DNA of 64,000 bases from Tabrizicola sp. (GTDB lineage: Bacteria > Pseudomonadota > Alphaproteobacteria > Rhodobacterales > Rhodobacteraceae), in contig NZ_JAUXZE010000046.1 of the NCBI RefSeq assembly GCF_030694085.1, positions 107,899-171,898 on the forward strand, written 5' to 3'. Below the pieces are notes generated by a model, which saw only the letters and a program-made list of their open reading frames with translations, was not told the DNA's origin and did no database searches. Both the position numbers and the translations under genes were made by a program. Each line of letters starts with the position of its first letter. Position 1 is the stretch's first letter. Shown one piece after another: positions 34,474 through 44,289 of the stretch.

Positions 34474-35139
34474 ATGTTCGGCCTGCCACTGCTTCAGCAT
34501 TTTGTAACGGTAACGACCTCCGAGGCGTCCAGCCCCGGCACGCCGGTGGGCACTCCGGTCATCCTGTTTCTGCTGATTTTGGTAGTCCTTGGCAGTCTCC
34601 GTTTCCTGGTTGAGGTCTTCCGCAGCCCTGCGCAAAGGGGCCGTCGGCCAAAACGACGGCCACGCGGACAGCGCCCGCCGGTTGCAGGACGGCCCGCAAG
34701 CGACGGCAGGCAGACCGTCCTGATCGACGGGTCGAAAGTCATCTACTGGCTGGACAACACGCCCCAGCTCGCCCCGCTGTTGCAGGTGGTGCATGACCTG
34801 TCGCGCCGGGGGCTGAAACCCGGCGTCGTGTTCGATGCCAATGTCGGCTACAAGTTGATGGGGAAGTTCATGGGCGAGCGCGATCTTTCGCGACTTTTGT
34901 CCCTGCCGAGGGATCAGATCCTTGTGGTGCCCAAGGGTCAGCAAGCCGACCCTTTCCTGCTGGAGACGGCCCGCGACCTGAAGGCCCGGATCGTGACCAA
35001 CGACCGCTTCCGGGACTGGGCGGACCGATATCCCGACGTCGCCCGTTCGGAGATGCTGGTCACCGGAGAAATGCGGGACGGCAGAGTGTCGTTGCGGGGA
35101 CTGGAGATGAAGGCGGGTGAAAAGGTTGGTACGCTGTAG
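34474..35139 (+). CDS. membrane-anchored NYN-domain ribonuclease-like protein
   Basis: A 221-residue protein. One membrane helix (about residues 28-48) is followed by an Arg/Pro-rich linker and a NYN/Zc3h12a-type PIN-like nuclease domain (about residues 80-215): acidic metal ligands are likely in LIDGSKVIYW (D85), VFDANVGY (Asp), QADPFLLE and VTNDRFRDW. The nuclease probably faces the cytoplasm and cuts RNA; the target is unknown. The last residues and TAG stop lie in the third copy of the dispersed palindrome. Confidence 0.85.
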   Translation: MFGLPLLQHFVTVTTSEASSPGTPVGTPVILFLLILVVLGSLRFLVEVFRSPAQRGRRPKRRPRGQRPPVAGRPASDGRQTVLIDGSKVIYWLDNTPQLAPLLQVVHDLSRRGLKPGVVFDANVGYKLMGKFMGERDLSRLLSLPRDQILVVPKGQQADPFLLETARDLKARIVTNDRFRDWADRYPDVARSEMLVTGEMRDGRVSLRGLEMKAGEKVGTL

Positions 35140-35150
35140 CGCACCCTGCG
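35128..35150. repeat. dispersed palindrome, copy 3
   Basis: GGTACGCTGTAGCGCACC at 35128-35145 is copies 1 and 2 in the opposite orientation with one change. It supplies the end (GTL) and TAG stop of the NYN-nuclease gene and ends seven bases before the stop of the convergent LOG gene. Confidence 0.65.
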
Positions 35151-35156
35151 CCTGCG

Positions 35157-35990
35157 TCAGGCCGGAACCGTCCAGCCGTCGATCACACTGACGGCCTCTT
35201 CCGCCGTTTCGACCATGGCGAACAGCGACAGGTCCTCGGGGCTGATGACCCCCGCCTCGGCGAGGTGCTGCCAGTTCACGATGGTCTCCCACCAGTCGCG
35301 CCCGAACAACAGAAAGGGGATCGGCTTCATCCGGCCGGTCTGGATCAGGGTCAGGCTTTCGAACATTTCGTCCAGCGTGCCGAACCCGCCGGGGAAGACG
35401 CAGACGGCCTTGGCGCGCATCAGGAAGTGCATCTTGCGGATGGCGAAGTAGTGGAAGTTGAACGACAGGTCCGGCGTGACATAGGCGTTCGGGGCCTGTT
35501 CGTGCGGCAGGACGATGTTGAGGCCGATGCTTTGCCCCCCGGCCTCGTCCGCGCCACGGTTGCCGGCCTCCATCACGCCGGGGCCGCCGCCGGTGCAGAT
35601 GACATTCTCGCGGCCATAGCTTGCAAGGCTCCGCTCGGTCATCAGCTTGGCGAAACGGCGGGCCTCGTCATAGTAGTGCGACAGGTCGGCAAGGGTCTTG
35701 GTGCGGGCGGTGTCGCGGTGTTCGGGCGCGGGGATGCGCGCGCCGCCGAACATGACGATGGTCGATTCGATGCCGCGTTCGTCCATGACAAGTTGCGGCT
35801 TCAAGAGTTCCAGTTGCAGCCGCACCGGGCGCAGTTCGTCCCGCAGCATGAAATCGCGGTCGGCGAAGGCAAGGCGATAGGCCGGAGCCCGGGTCTGTGG
35901 CGTATCGGGGATGCGCTTGGCGGCGGCGATGTCCTCGACACTGTCGCGGAACGGGTGGGTGCGGTGGTCTTCGGTCATCAAGTCGCTCAC
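35157..35990 (-). CDS. TIGR00730/LOG-family Rossmann-fold nucleotide hydrolase
   Basis: A 277-residue LOG-family protein. The diagnostic motifs are PGGFGTLDEMFE (PGGxGTxxE) and GGGPGVMEAGNRGA. Family members cleave the N-glycosidic bond of nucleoside 5'-monophosphates (cytokinin riboside monophosphates or AMP). This larger version has about 100 extra N-terminal residues, as in the long LOG or PpnN-like group. The start is either GTG at 35990 or ATG at 35978; neither has a strong ribosome site. It is divergent from dapD. Confidence 0.9.
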   Translation of the reverse strand: MSDLMTEDHRTHPFRDSVEDIAAAKRIPDTPQTRAPAYRLAFADRDFMLRDELRPVRLQLELLKPQLVMDERGIESTIVMFGGARIPAPEHRDTARTKTLADLSHYYDEARRFAKLMTERSLASYGRENVICTGGGPGVMEAGNRGADEAGGQSIGLNIVLPHEQAPNAYVTPDLSFNFHYFAIRKMHFLMRAKAVCVFPGGFGTLDEMFESLTLIQTGRMKPIPFLLFGRDWWETIVNWQHLAEAGVISPEDLSLFAMVETAEEAVSVIDGWTVPA

Positions 35991-36058
35991 GTTGCATGGG
36001 TCTTGCCCAAGGCTTATAGGGTCGGGACCCGAGTGACCAACCGAAAAGGGAATTCCCC

Positions 36059-36883
36059 ATGTCCAACGCCGCGCTTGAAGCCGCCATCGAAGCCGCCTGG
36101 GAGGCGCGCGAGGGGATTTCGCCCGCCACCAAGGGCGAGGTGCGCGATGCCATCGAGGCGACGCTGACGGCGCTGGATTCCGGCGCGCTGCGGGTGGCGG
36201 AAAAGCGGGGCAGCGACTGGCATGTGAACCAGTGGGCGAAGAAGGCGGTGCTGCTGTCGTTCCGCCTGACCGACATGTACGAGATTTCCGGGTCGAATGG
36301 CGGGTCGAACTGGTGGGACAAGGTGCCGTCGAAGTGGCAGGGCTGGACGGCCGAGGACTGGCGCAAGGCCGGCTTCCGGGCGGTGCCGGGGTCGATCGTG
36401 CGGCGGTCGGCGTTCATCGGCAAGGGCGTGGTGCTGATGCCGTCCTTCGTGAACATCGGCGCCTATGTCGATGAAGGCAGCATGGTGGACGGCTGGGCGA
36501 CGGTCGGGTCCTGCGCGCAGATCGGCAAGAACGTGCACCTGTCGGGCGGTGTGGGCATCGGCGGCGTGCTGGAACCGATGCAGGCCGGGCCGACGATCAT
36601 CGAGGATGACTGTTTCATCGGCGCGCGGTCCGAGGTGGTCGAGGGCTGCATCATCCGCGAAGGCTCGGTCCTTGGGATGGGGGTGTTCATCGGCAAGTCG
36701 ACCAAGATCGTCGACCGGGAAACCGGCGAGGTGATGTATGGCGAGGTTCCGGCAGGGTCGGTCGTGGTGGCGGGGTCGATGCCGTCGAAGGGCGGGATCA
36801 ACCTTTACTGCGCGGTGATCGTGAAGAAGGTCGATGCACAGACCCGGTCGAAGACCAGCATCAACGAACTTTTGCGAGACTGA
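36059..36883 (+). CDS. dapD: 2,3,4,5-tetrahydropyridine-2,6-dicarboxylate N-succinyltransferase
   Basis: A 274-residue left-handed beta-helix succinyltransferase of lysine/diaminopimelate synthesis. A helical N-terminal domain is followed by hexapeptide repeats ([60 protein letters not shown]) and the C-terminal [15 protein letters not shown]. The length is exactly that of the family. dapE follows 2.2 kb downstream and dapB at 47 kb. Its stop is 3 bp from the convergent Hint gene. Confidence 0.97.
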   Translation: MSNAALEAAIEAAWEAREGISPATKGEVRDAIEATLTALDSGALRVAEKRGSDWHVNQWAKKAVLLSFRLTDMYEISGSNGGSNWWDKVPSKWQGWTAEDWRKAGFRAVPGSIVRRSAFIGKGVVLMPSFVNIGAYVDEGSMVDGWATVGSCAQIGKNVHLSGGVGIGGVLEPMQAGPTIIEDDCFIGARSEVVEGCIIREGSVLGMGVFIGKSTKIVDRETGEVMYGEVPAGSVVVAGSMPSKGGINLYCAVIVKKVDAQTRSKTSINELLRD

Positions 36884-36886
36884 CAC

Positions 36887-38454
36887 CTACGCAACCAGAA
36901 GGGCCGCGACATGGGCGCGGACTTCCGGGCGCGCGGCGGGGCCATAGCTTTCGGGGTCGGTGGCAAGCTCGGGGAACAGTGTCAGCAGTTCATCCTGCAC
37001 CTCGGCATCGTGGCCAGAAAGCGTGGTCGGGCCGGGAAAGTAGCTCTCGCTCCACATTCCTTCGGCGCAAAGGATCTCATGCCTGCCGAAAAGCAGATGG
37101 TGGTAGGTCACCATCGCGCCGGACTGGTCCTGCGCCAGCCGCCCCGCGCGCACCAGATGGATCGCCTTGACCAGAACCTCTTCCTCGCCCGCGTAAAGCT
37201 GGGCGCGCCAGCCGGAGAAGTGCAGCCGGTGCTGCGGCGAAACGGCAAGTGCACCGTGGTCGCCGAATGTGCCGGCGGGAATCTGTACCGCGGCCATCGC
37301 GCCCTGCGAGGGCACCTGCCGCACCCCGTGCCAGACGACCGGCTGGAAGCCGTGGTCCAGGGTCAGCACCAGGTCGCCCACGGCGATGTCTTCAACCGGG
37401 ACGGGGCCGCGGACCGTCTCGATCCGGGTGCCTTCGACGAAGCAGGGAACGACTTCGCCGGTGACAAAGCCCACATCGGTAATGCCGTTCTGGTTGGTCA
37501 CCTCGTAGGAAAAGCTGGTCTCGCCGAGGGGGTCGTTCCAGTCCGAGACGGCCGTGATCGTGCCGTCGGCGTTCACCACGATTTCCAGGCCCGAGGGCAG
37601 GATCACATGGTCACCTGCCTGAACGGCCACACCGTTGATCTTGGTGATCGTCAGCATGCCGCCGGCCGTGTTGGTATCGTTCGCGACCAGATTGACGGTG
37701 GCTTGGCTGTTCAGGCCGACGGTGAAGACGTCTGCCTGCGCGATGACGCCAGTCTGGATCGAGTCGCCCGCGATCAACAGATTGCTGTCGTAGGCCGTGT
37801 CCCCGCCATCGGCGATGCCGATCTTGATCGTGTTCACCTGCCCGGAATGACCGGCGCTTTCAGCGTCAGGGTGACGGTGAACCCGTCCATTTCGGTGTTG
37901 TAGATGCTTTTGGCGTTGTCGACGTAGAGGTTGCCGTTGGTCGTCGGGTTGATGTTGTTGATCGAGATATCGCCGTCGCCGACCGTCAGCTGCGCCTTCT
38001 GCCCGTTGACCCAGATGCCGACCGCGTCGTTGAAACCCGACCCGACGAATTCCAGGTACTCTTCGGACGAAAAGGTGATCTGCATGGTCAGGGTCGACCC
38101 TGCAGGGATGAAGCTGGCCTCGAAAATGGCGCCGTCAAACGTCGCTGTGCCGGCAATGTCGTTCAAGCCGCTGTCGCCGTCGACCCCGTCGGTGTCTGTC
38201 GTCGTCGCAGATGAACCGTTGGCCGCTCCCGATGTATTGGTGAAGTCCGTGGCCCGGCCGGTCGACAGGATGACGCCGCTGTCGGCGGGCGTGACGTCGG
38301 GCGCGACGGTATCGCCCTGGGTATAGATGCCGGCCGAGGCAGGATCGCCCCGGTAGGTGGCGCTGACGATCTGGATGCCGGTGCCAAACATCGCCTCGGC
38401 CAGCTGCAGTGCGCTGACATGTGTCTGGATCGGCAGTTCCATTGCCTCGGCCAT
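36887..38454 (-). pseudogene. choice-of-anchor-L / Hint-domain surface protein, frameshifted
   Basis: Two abutting frames encode one protein. Frame 1 (38454 to 37834) holds most of a choice-of-anchor-L domain (SGVILSTGRATDFTN, STLTMQITFSSEEYLEFVGS, GFTVTLTLKAPV) and stops at PGR. Frame 2 (37837 to 36887) resumes with VNTIKIGIADGGDTAYDSNL, the last strands of that domain, then an Ig-like segment and a Hint domain beginning PCFVEGTRIETVRGPVPVED. Restoring one base near 37842 would join them. The frames overlap by GTGA, so coupled translation of two pieces is a formal alternative to a true defect or sequencing error. Confidence 0.8.
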
Positions 38455-38649
38455 GCGTCCCTCACGTTTCTGCAAAGCTTGGCGGGCAGATTGGCGGGGA
38501 ACACCTCAAGAACGGTTAACGGATCCATCCAGGATGTCTAAAGTTGTTCGGAGTGGCGCCGACTGACGGTCATCTTCTGTAGCACCCCGTGAAGGGTGGC
38601 GAAGCAGGATGGCTTCCGCTATGCCTGTGCGGGCCTTTTGGAGAAAGCC

Positions 38650-38982
38650 ATGTCGGACGACGCCAAGCCCAAACGCCCACAGCAGGTCTATTCCCTGATC
38701 GTCGAGGTCGGCCGCAAGGAAGGCGACGGGTTGCCCCCCAAGGCCACGGGGGCGGCGCTCTTGTGCTATGCCTCGGGCGTGGACGAGGCCGAGGCGGTGC
38801 GCGAGACGGTGGCGATCCTGAAGGAGGCCGAGCTGGCTCCGCTGGAGGTGCAGGGCCTGGGCACGCTGGAGGAACGGCTGAAGGCCAGCGAAGATATCGA
38901 CGACGAGGAACGGTTCCTGATGGAACGCGCGCTGAAGGAAAACTCGGTCATCGTGGCCGAGATCACGCCATTCTTCGACTGA
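38650..38982 (+). CDS. conserved hypothetical acidic protein
   Basis: A 110-residue soluble protein, rich in Glu/Ala, of unrecognised family. [21 protein letters not shown] and the acidic middle ([15 protein letters not shown]) suggest an alpha/beta fold with a long second helix; [10 protein letters not shown] is a core strand. No signal peptide or membrane segment is present. The ATG at 38650 is preferred over an in-frame ATG at 38596. It is upstream of dapE in the same direction with a 76-bp gap. Confidence 0.72.
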   Translation: MSDDAKPKRPQQVYSLIVEVGRKEGDGLPPKATGAALLCYASGVDEAEAVRETVAILKEAELAPLEVQGLGTLEERLKASEDIDDEERFLMERALKENSVIVAEITPFFD

Positions 38983-39058
38983 CGCGCCGGAAGACGCCTT
39001 CCGGTTGCAGGACCCCGGCCAAGCGGCTAGGGATCATGCGCGCCCCAACCTGGACCTG

Positions 39059-40213
39059 ATGATGCCCTTCGAGCCCGTAGACCCGGTGGAACTGACCGCC
39101 AAGCTGATCCGCTGCCCATCGGTCACGCCGGCCGAGGGCGGGGCGATCGCGCTGCTGGAGGGGATTCTGGCGCAGGCCGGGTTCACCTGCACGCGGGTCG
39201 ATCGGGGCGGGATCGCCAACCTGTATGCCCGCTGGGGCAAGCAGGGCGCAAACCGGGCGTTCGGGTTCAACGGACATACCGACGTGGTGCCGGTCGGCGA
39301 TGCCGAAGCCTGGCGTTTCGACCCGTTCGGGGCCGAGATCCGTGACGGTTTCATGTATGGCCGGGGGGCCTGCGACATGAAGTCGGGCGTCGCGGCCTTT
39401 GTCGCGGCGGCCATGGATTTCGTGCGCGAGACCCCGCCCGACGGGGCGGTGATCATCACCATCACCGGCGATGAGGAAGGCGAGGGCAAGGACGGGACCG
39501 TGGCGATCCTGGACTGGATGGCCTTCAACGGCGAACGGATGACGCATTGCCTGGTGGGCGAGCCCACCTGCCCGCACGAGATGGGCGAGATGATGAAGAT
39601 CGGCCGCAGGGGATCGCTGACCTGCGACATCACGGTCGAAGGGGTGCAGGGCCATTCCGCCTATCCGCACCGGGCGAAGAACCCGCTTTCGGCGCTGGTA
39701 AAGCTGCTGGGCAAGCTGGAGGCCGAGCCGCTGGACCGCGGCACGCCGCATTTCGACCCCTCGACCCTGGCGATCACCACCATCGACTGCGGCAATCCTG
39801 CAGGCAACGTGATCCCGGCTCGGGCCACGGCACGGGTCAACATCCGCTTCAACGACACCCATTCGGGCGAGACGCTGGCTTCGTGGCTGCGCCATGAGGC
39901 GGAAGCGGTGGCCGAGGCGGCGGGGGTGGAGATCGCGCTGAAGATCCATGTCTCGGGCGAGGCGTTCCTGACCCCGCCGGGCGAGTTGTCGGCGCTGGTG
40001 GCAACGGCGGTGCAGGCCGAGACGGGGCGAAAGCCGATGGCCTCGACCTCTGGCGGGACCTCGGACGCGCGGTTCGTGCGCGAGCATTGCCCGGTGGTGG
40101 AGTTCGGCCTTGTCGGCAAGACGATGCACCAGGTCGACGAGTGCGTGGCGGTGGAGCAGATCGACCAGTTGAAGGCGATCTACGGCCGCATCCTGCGGGA
40201 CTATTTCGCGTGA
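39059..40213 (+). CDS. dapE: succinyl-diaminopimelate desuccinylase
   Basis: A 384-residue M20-family metallohydrolase releasing succinate from N-succinyl-LL-diaminopimelate. The dinuclear zinc ligands are in [22 protein letters not shown] and [12 protein letters not shown] (catalytic Glu), with the dimerisation-domain His near [11 protein letters not shown] and the late [10 protein letters not shown] motif. Two adjacent ATGs (39059 and 39062) are possible starts. It is translationally coupled to the downstream GNAT gene through GTGA. Confidence 0.96.
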   Translation: MMPFEPVDPVELTAKLIRCPSVTPAEGGAIALLEGILAQAGFTCTRVDRGGIANLYARWGKQGANRAFGFNGHTDVVPVGDAEAWRFDPFGAEIRDGFMYGRGACDMKSGVAAFVAAAMDFVRETPPDGAVIITITGDEEGEGKDGTVAILDWMAFNGERMTHCLVGEPTCPHEMGEMMKIGRRGSLTCDITVEGVQGHSAYPHRAKNPLSALVKLLGKLEAEPLDRGTPHFDPSTLAITTIDCGNPAGNVIPARATARVNIRFNDTHSGETLASWLRHEAEAVAEAAGVEIALKIHVSGEAFLTPPGELSALVATAVQAETGRKPMASTSGGTSDARFVREHCPVVEFGLVGKTMHQVDECVAVEQIDQLKAIYGRILRDYFA

Positions 40214-40626
40214 AGATCGAGGTTACCCGCGACATCGCCACCTGCCAGCGCCTGCGCCGGGCGGTGTTCATCGACGAGCAGGGCGTTTCGGAGGCCGATG
40301 AGGTCGACGGGCTGGACGAGACCGCGATCCACCTGCTTGCCTTCGATGGGCAGGGGCCGGTCGGGACGGCCCGGCTCTTGGTCAAGGGCGCGACGGGCAA
40401 GATCGGCCGGGTCTGCGTTCTGCCTGCCGCGCGGGGCACGGGCCTTGGCGCGGCGTTGATCGAGACGGCCTTGCGGGTGCTGCAGGACCAGCCGGGCGTG
40501 ACCGAGGCCTGTCTGGGGTCGCAGTCCCATGCGACGGGGTTCTACGAGAAGCTGGGCTTCGCCGTGGAAGGCGAGGAATTCCTGGACGCCGGCATCCCGC
40601 ACCGCCACATGCGCCGCGCCCTCTGA
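40210..40626 (+). CDS. GNAT family N-acetyltransferase (ElaA-like)
   Basis: A 138-residue acetyltransferase. The start [21 protein letters not shown] is typical of the ElaA-like group, followed by motif [21 protein letters not shown] and [14 protein letters not shown]. It starts at GTG within the dapE stop (GTGA), so it is co-translated with dapE. The acyl acceptor is unknown. Confidence 0.88.
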   Translation: MKIEVTRDIATCQRLRRAVFIDEQGVSEADEVDGLDETAIHLLAFDGQGPVGTARLLVKGATGKIGRVCVLPAARGTGLGAALIETALRVLQDQPGVTEACLGSQSHATGFYEKLGFAVEGEEFLDAGIPHRHMRRAL

Positions 40627-40701
40627 CCGGCGGTTGCCATGCAGAGCGCCTTGCGGCGCGTGTCTTTCGTCTCATCGTCGGGCTTGCGCCCTCCTCCTCG
40701 G

Positions 40702-40747
40702 GTTTGCCTCCGGCGGGGATATTTCATGCCAGGTGAAAGGGCTGTCC
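40702..40747. repeat. dispersed intergenic repeat GCCTCCGGCGGGGATATTT...TGAAAGGG, copy 1
   Basis: GCCTCCGGCGGGGATATTT is followed by CATGCCAGG, TGAAAGGG and CTGTCCGG. A similar stretch occurs at 44531-44573 (CCCGGAGGATATTT, then TGAAAGGG and TTGTCCGG). Both lie in non-coding gaps. This type of sequence is familiar from Rhodobacteraceae intergenic DNA; its role is unknown. Confidence 0.55.
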
Positions 40748-40786
40748 GGGTAGTCTTGTGCGGGAGGCCGTGTTACGTCTGCGGGC

Positions 40787-43030
40787 ATGAAACCTTTGCC
40801 CTCCAAGGATGAAATCCGTCAGTGGATTTCCGAAAACCCCGGCCTTTCGGCCAAGCGCGACATTGCCAAGGCCTTCGGGATCAAGGGCGATGCGCGAATC
40901 GAGCTGAAGCGGCTTTTGCGCGAGTTGGAAGGCGAAGGGGTGGTGGAGAAATCCGCCCGCCGCTTCCGTGAGCCGGGGGTGCTGCCGCCGGTGGCCGTGC
41001 TGCAGGTGCTGGCCCCGGATGCGCAGGGCGACCTTTACGCGAAGCCGCTGGAGGAAGGCGTGGACGACGCTCCGCGCATCCTGGTGATTCCGCAGAAGGG
41101 AGACCCGGCGCTTGGCGCAGGCGACCGGATCCTGGCGCGGTTGGCGAAGGTCGATCTGGATGATTACGCCTATGAGGCGCGGCTGATCCGCAAGCTGGGA
41201 TCTAACCCGACGAAGGTTCTGGGGGTGTTCCGGTCCAACGCCGAAGGTGGCCGCATCACGCCCATCGAAAAGGGCAGCGACAAGGAATGGCGGGTGGCGT
41301 CCGACATGACGGGCGGGGCGAAGGATGGTGAACTGGTCGAGGCTGAAGCCGTGGGGGCGCGGCGGCTGGGTCTGCCGGCGGCCCGAGTGCTGGCGCGGCT
41401 GGGCGATCCGGCGGGACCGCGGGCGGCCAGCCTGATTGCCATTCACCAGCATGGCATCCCGGATGTCTTCCCCGACGCGGTGATAGCCGAAGCCGACCGG
41501 GCCGAGCCCGTCGGGTTGCAGGGGCGTGAGGACCTGCGCGAGGTGCCGCTGCTGACCATCGACCCCGTCGATGCCCGGGATCGGGACGATGCGGTCTATG
41601 CCGAGGCGGACAGCGATCCGGGCAACATCGGCGGCTTCGTGGTCTGGGTCGCGATTGCCGATGTGGCGCATTTCGTGACCCCGGGCAGCGCGCTGGACCG
41701 TGAGGCGCGGCGGCGGGGCAATTCGACCTATTTCCCCGACCGGGTGGTGCCGATGCTGCCGGACATCCTGTCGGGTGACCTCTGCTCGCTGCACGAGGGC
41801 GTGGACCGCGCCTGTCTGGCGGTGCGGATGGTGATCGACGCAGGCGGTCACAAGCGGAGCCATCGGTTCCTGCGCGGCATGATGCGGTCGGTCGGGTCGC
41901 TGCACTATGCCCAGGTGCAGGCGGCGGTGGATGGAAGTCCCGATGACAAGACCGCACCGCTGGTCGAGCCCATCCTGAAGCCGCTTTACGCCGCCTATGC
42001 CGCGCTGAAGCGGGCGCGCGAGGTGCGGCAGCCGCTGGACCTTGAACTGCCGGAGCGGAAGATCGAGCTGGACGCCGAGGGCCGCGTCGCCTCGGTCGCG
42101 TTCAAGGAGCGGCTGGAGGCGCACAAGCTGATCGAGGAGTTCATGATCCTCGCCAATGTCGCGGCGGCGGAGGAGCTGATCCGGCTGAAGCGTCCCTTGC
42201 TGTTCCGGGTGCACGAGGAGCCGTCGCCTTTGAAGCTGGAGGGCTTGCGCGAGGTGGCCGAGGGTGCCGGGATGACGCTGGCCAAGGGGCAGGTGTTGCA
42301 GACCCGGCACCTGAACCGGCTGCTGGCCCAGGCGCAGGGGACCGAATTCGACGAGCTGATCAACCTGTCCACCCTGCGGTCGATGACCCAGGCCTATTAC
42401 CACCCGGAGAATTTCGGGCATTTCGGGCTGGCGCTGCAGAACTATGCGCATTTCACCAGCCCGATCCGGCGCTATTCCGACCTGATCGTGCACCGGGCTT
42501 TGATCACGGGCCATGGCTGGGGCCCCAAATCAGGCGGGGACGGGTTGTCGGTCTGGGATATCGAGAACCTGGAGGAGACAGGCAAGCTGATCTCGGAGGC
42601 CGAGCGGCGCAGCATGGCGGCGGAACGGGATACCAATGATCGCTACCTTGCGGCCTATCTGGCGGACCGGGTGGGCGCGGAGTTCGCGGGGCGGATTTCC
42701 GGCGTGCAGCGGTTCGGGGTGTTTGTCCGGCTGGACGAGACCGGGGCGGACGGGCTGATCCCCGTGCGGGCCCTGGGGCGGGAATATTTCAACTATGACG
42801 AGGGCAGCCAGACGCTGATGGGGTCGGAGACCGGGCTGGTGCTGGGGATCGGGCAGAAGGTCATGGTGCGGCTGGCCGAGGCGGTGCCGGTGACGGGCGG
42901 GCTGATCCTGGAGTTGCTGTCGGTCGAGGGCGCCGTGGTACGGCCTTCGCGACGGTCGGGCGGGAAGTATCACCCGAGAAAACCCGCGCAGGCGGCGGCG
43001 AAGCGGCGGCTGGTGCGCAAGCGGAGATGA
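40787..43030 (+). CDS. rnr: ribonuclease R
   Basis: A 747-residue RNase II/R-family 3'-5' exoribonuclease. It has an N-terminal winged-helix (SAKRDIAKAFGIKGD), cold-shock domains, and the catalytic RNB domain with metal-binding Asp residues in TIDPVDARDRDDAVYAE. A helical region follows, then SPIRRYSDLIVHRAL, the C-terminal S1 domain (GRISGVQRFGVFVRLDETGADGL) and a basic tail. It degrades structured RNA. The TGA overlaps the ATG of the downstream transglycosylase. Confidence 0.97.
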   Translation: MKPLPSKDEIRQWISENPGLSAKRDIAKAFGIKGDARIELKRLLRELEGEGVVEKSARRFREPGVLPPVAVLQVLAPDAQGDLYAKPLEEGVDDAPRILVIPQKGDPALGAGDRILARLAKVDLDDYAYEARLIRKLGSNPTKVLGVFRSNAEGGRITPIEKGSDKEWRVASDMTGGAKDGELVEAEAVGARRLGLPAARVLARLGDPAGPRAASLIAIHQHGIPDVFPDAVIAEADRAEPVGLQGREDLREVPLLTIDPVDARDRDDAVYAEADSDPGNIGGFVVWVAIADVAHFVTPGSALDREARRRGNSTYFPDRVVPMLPDILSGDLCSLHEGVDRACLAVRMVIDAGGHKRSHRFLRGMMRSVGSLHYAQVQAAVDGSPDDKTAPLVEPILKPLYAAYAALKRAREVRQPLDLELPERKIELDAEGRVASVAFKERLEAHKLIEEFMILANVAAAEELIRLKRPLLFRVHEEPSPLKLEGLREVAEGAGMTLAKGQVLQTRHLNRLLAQAQGTEFDELINLSTLRSMTQAYYHPENFGHFGLALQNYAHFTSPIRRYSDLIVHRALITGHGWGPKSGGDGLSVWDIENLEETGKLISEAERRSMAAERDTNDRYLAAYLADRVGAEFAGRISGVQRFGVFVRLDETGADGLIPVRALGREYFNYDEGSQTLMGSETGLVLGIGQKVMVRLAEAVPVTGGLILELLSVEGAVVRPSRRSGGKYHPRKPAQAAAKRRLVRKRR

Positions 43031-44289
43031 GGGGGGCAAGACTTTTCGAAAAGTCTTGCAAAATCCTTCGAAGGATTTTGGTCGCGCTTGGGGCGAGCGT
43101 GGTGCTGGGTCTTTCGGCGCCGGCGCAGACGATCCTGCCCGATCCGGTGGCGGGGATGGAGGGTGAGATGGGGTCGCAGGCTGGACTGGACGCTTGGATC
43201 GAGGGGTTCAGGCCCCGGGCGCTGGCGGCAGGGGTGTCCGCCGCAGCCTTCGACGCGGCGATGCGGGGGGTCGAGTTCAACTCCAAGGTCGTGGAGCGCG
43301 ACCGCAACCAGAATGAATTCTCCAAGACGATCTGGGACTACCTGGATACCGCCGTGTCGGAGGACCGGGTGGCGCTGGGGCTGAAGGCGCTGGAGCGGAA
43401 CCGGGCGCTGCTGGACCGGATCGAGGCGGAGTTTGGCGTCGAAAAGGAGGTCGTCGCGGCGGTCTGGGGGCTGGAGAGCGCCTTTGGCACCTATCGGGGC
43501 GACCTTTCGGTGCTGGGGTCGCTGGCGACGCTGGCCTATGAGGGACGGCGGGGGGCGTTCTTCGAGGCAGAGCTGATTGCGGCCTTGCGGATCGTCGAGG
43601 GTGGGCATGTGGAGCGGTTTGCCGGTTCCTGGGCAGGGGCGAGCGGGCACACGCAGTTCATGCCCTCCAGCTGGGAGAAATTCGCGGTCGATTTCGACGG
43701 GGACGGGAAGCGGAACCTGTGGGGGGAGGACCCGGGTGACGCGCTGGCCTCGACGGCGAATTATCTGCGGCACTGGGGCTGGACGAAGGGGCAGCCCTGG
43801 GGGGTGGAGGTGCGCCTGCCCGAGGGGTTCGACCATGACCAGACGACCGAGCGGGTGGTGAAGCCGGTCAGCGAATGGCAGGCGATGGGGGTCAGGACGG
43901 TCTTCGGCGCTGACCTGCCAGACCATGGGCCGGGGTCGATCCTGCTGCCGGGGGGGCACCGGGGGGCGGCGTTCCTGATCTGGCCGAATTTCCAGGTGAT
44001 CGAGAAATACAACACCGCCGATGCCTATGTTCTGGCGATCGGGAGCCTGGCGGACCGTCTTGCCGGACGGGCGGGGATACAGTCGGGCTGGCCGCGGGAG
44101 CTGCGGGCACTGACGCTGGAGGAGCGGCGGGAGTTGCAGGATCGGCTGGGTGGGGCGGGATTCGATCCGGGGGGCGTGGACGGGCGGATGGGGCCGAAGA
44201 CCGTGGCTGCCGTGAAGGCGTTCCAGAAAGCGCGGGGGCTGGTGCCGGATGGGTATCCGAGCCTGGAAGTGCTGGAGCTGCTGCGGTAG
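43027..44289 (+). CDS. MltB-family lytic murein transglycosylase
   Basis: A 420-residue exported murein hydrolase. A signal peptide (about residues 1-34) is followed by an SLT_2 catalytic domain with the Glu in WGLESAFG and GASGHTQFMPSSWEKFAVDFDGDG, then a C-terminal peptidoglycan-binding domain (about residues 360-420, GVDGRMGPKTVAAVKAFQ). It cleaves glycan strands to 1,6-anhydro ends. The ATG overlaps the rnr stop. The n-region of the signal peptide (residues 4-18) is encoded by two abutting perfect palindromes. Confidence 0.92.
   Translation: MRGARLFEKSCKILRRILVALGASVVLGLSAPAQTILPDPVAGMEGEMGSQAGLDAWIEGFRPRALAAGVSAAAFDAAMRGVEFNSKVVERDRNQNEFSKTIWDYLDTAVSEDRVALGLKALERNRALLDRIEAEFGVEKEVVAAVWGLESAFGTYRGDLSVLGSLATLAYEGRRGAFFEAELIAALRIVEGGHVERFAGSWAGASGHTQFMPSSWEKFAVDFDGDGKRNLWGEDPGDALASTANYLRHWGWTKGQPWGVEVRLPEGFDHDQTTERVVKPVSEWQAMGVRTVFGADLPDHGPGSILLPGGHRGAAFLIWPNFQVIEKYNTADAYVLAIGSLADRLAGRAGIQSGWPRELRALTLEERRELQDRLGGAGFDPGGVDGRMGPKTVAAVKAFQKARGLVPDGYPSLEVLELLR
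43036..43080. repeat. two abutting perfect palindromes inside the transglycosylase 5' coding region
   Basis: Palindrome 1 (43036-43059) is 24 bp with half GCAAGACTTTTC. Palindrome 2 (43059-43080) is 22 bp with half CAAAATCCTTC. They share one base. As RNA they would form two tight hairpins right after the start codon. They may act as a terminator or attenuator between rnr and the transglycosylase gene. Confidence 0.75.

Noticed and set aside
40724..42514. 596-codon open frame antisense to rnr
   Set aside because: Gln/Arg/His-rich translation without domains; rnr has full catalytic motifs over the same DNA.
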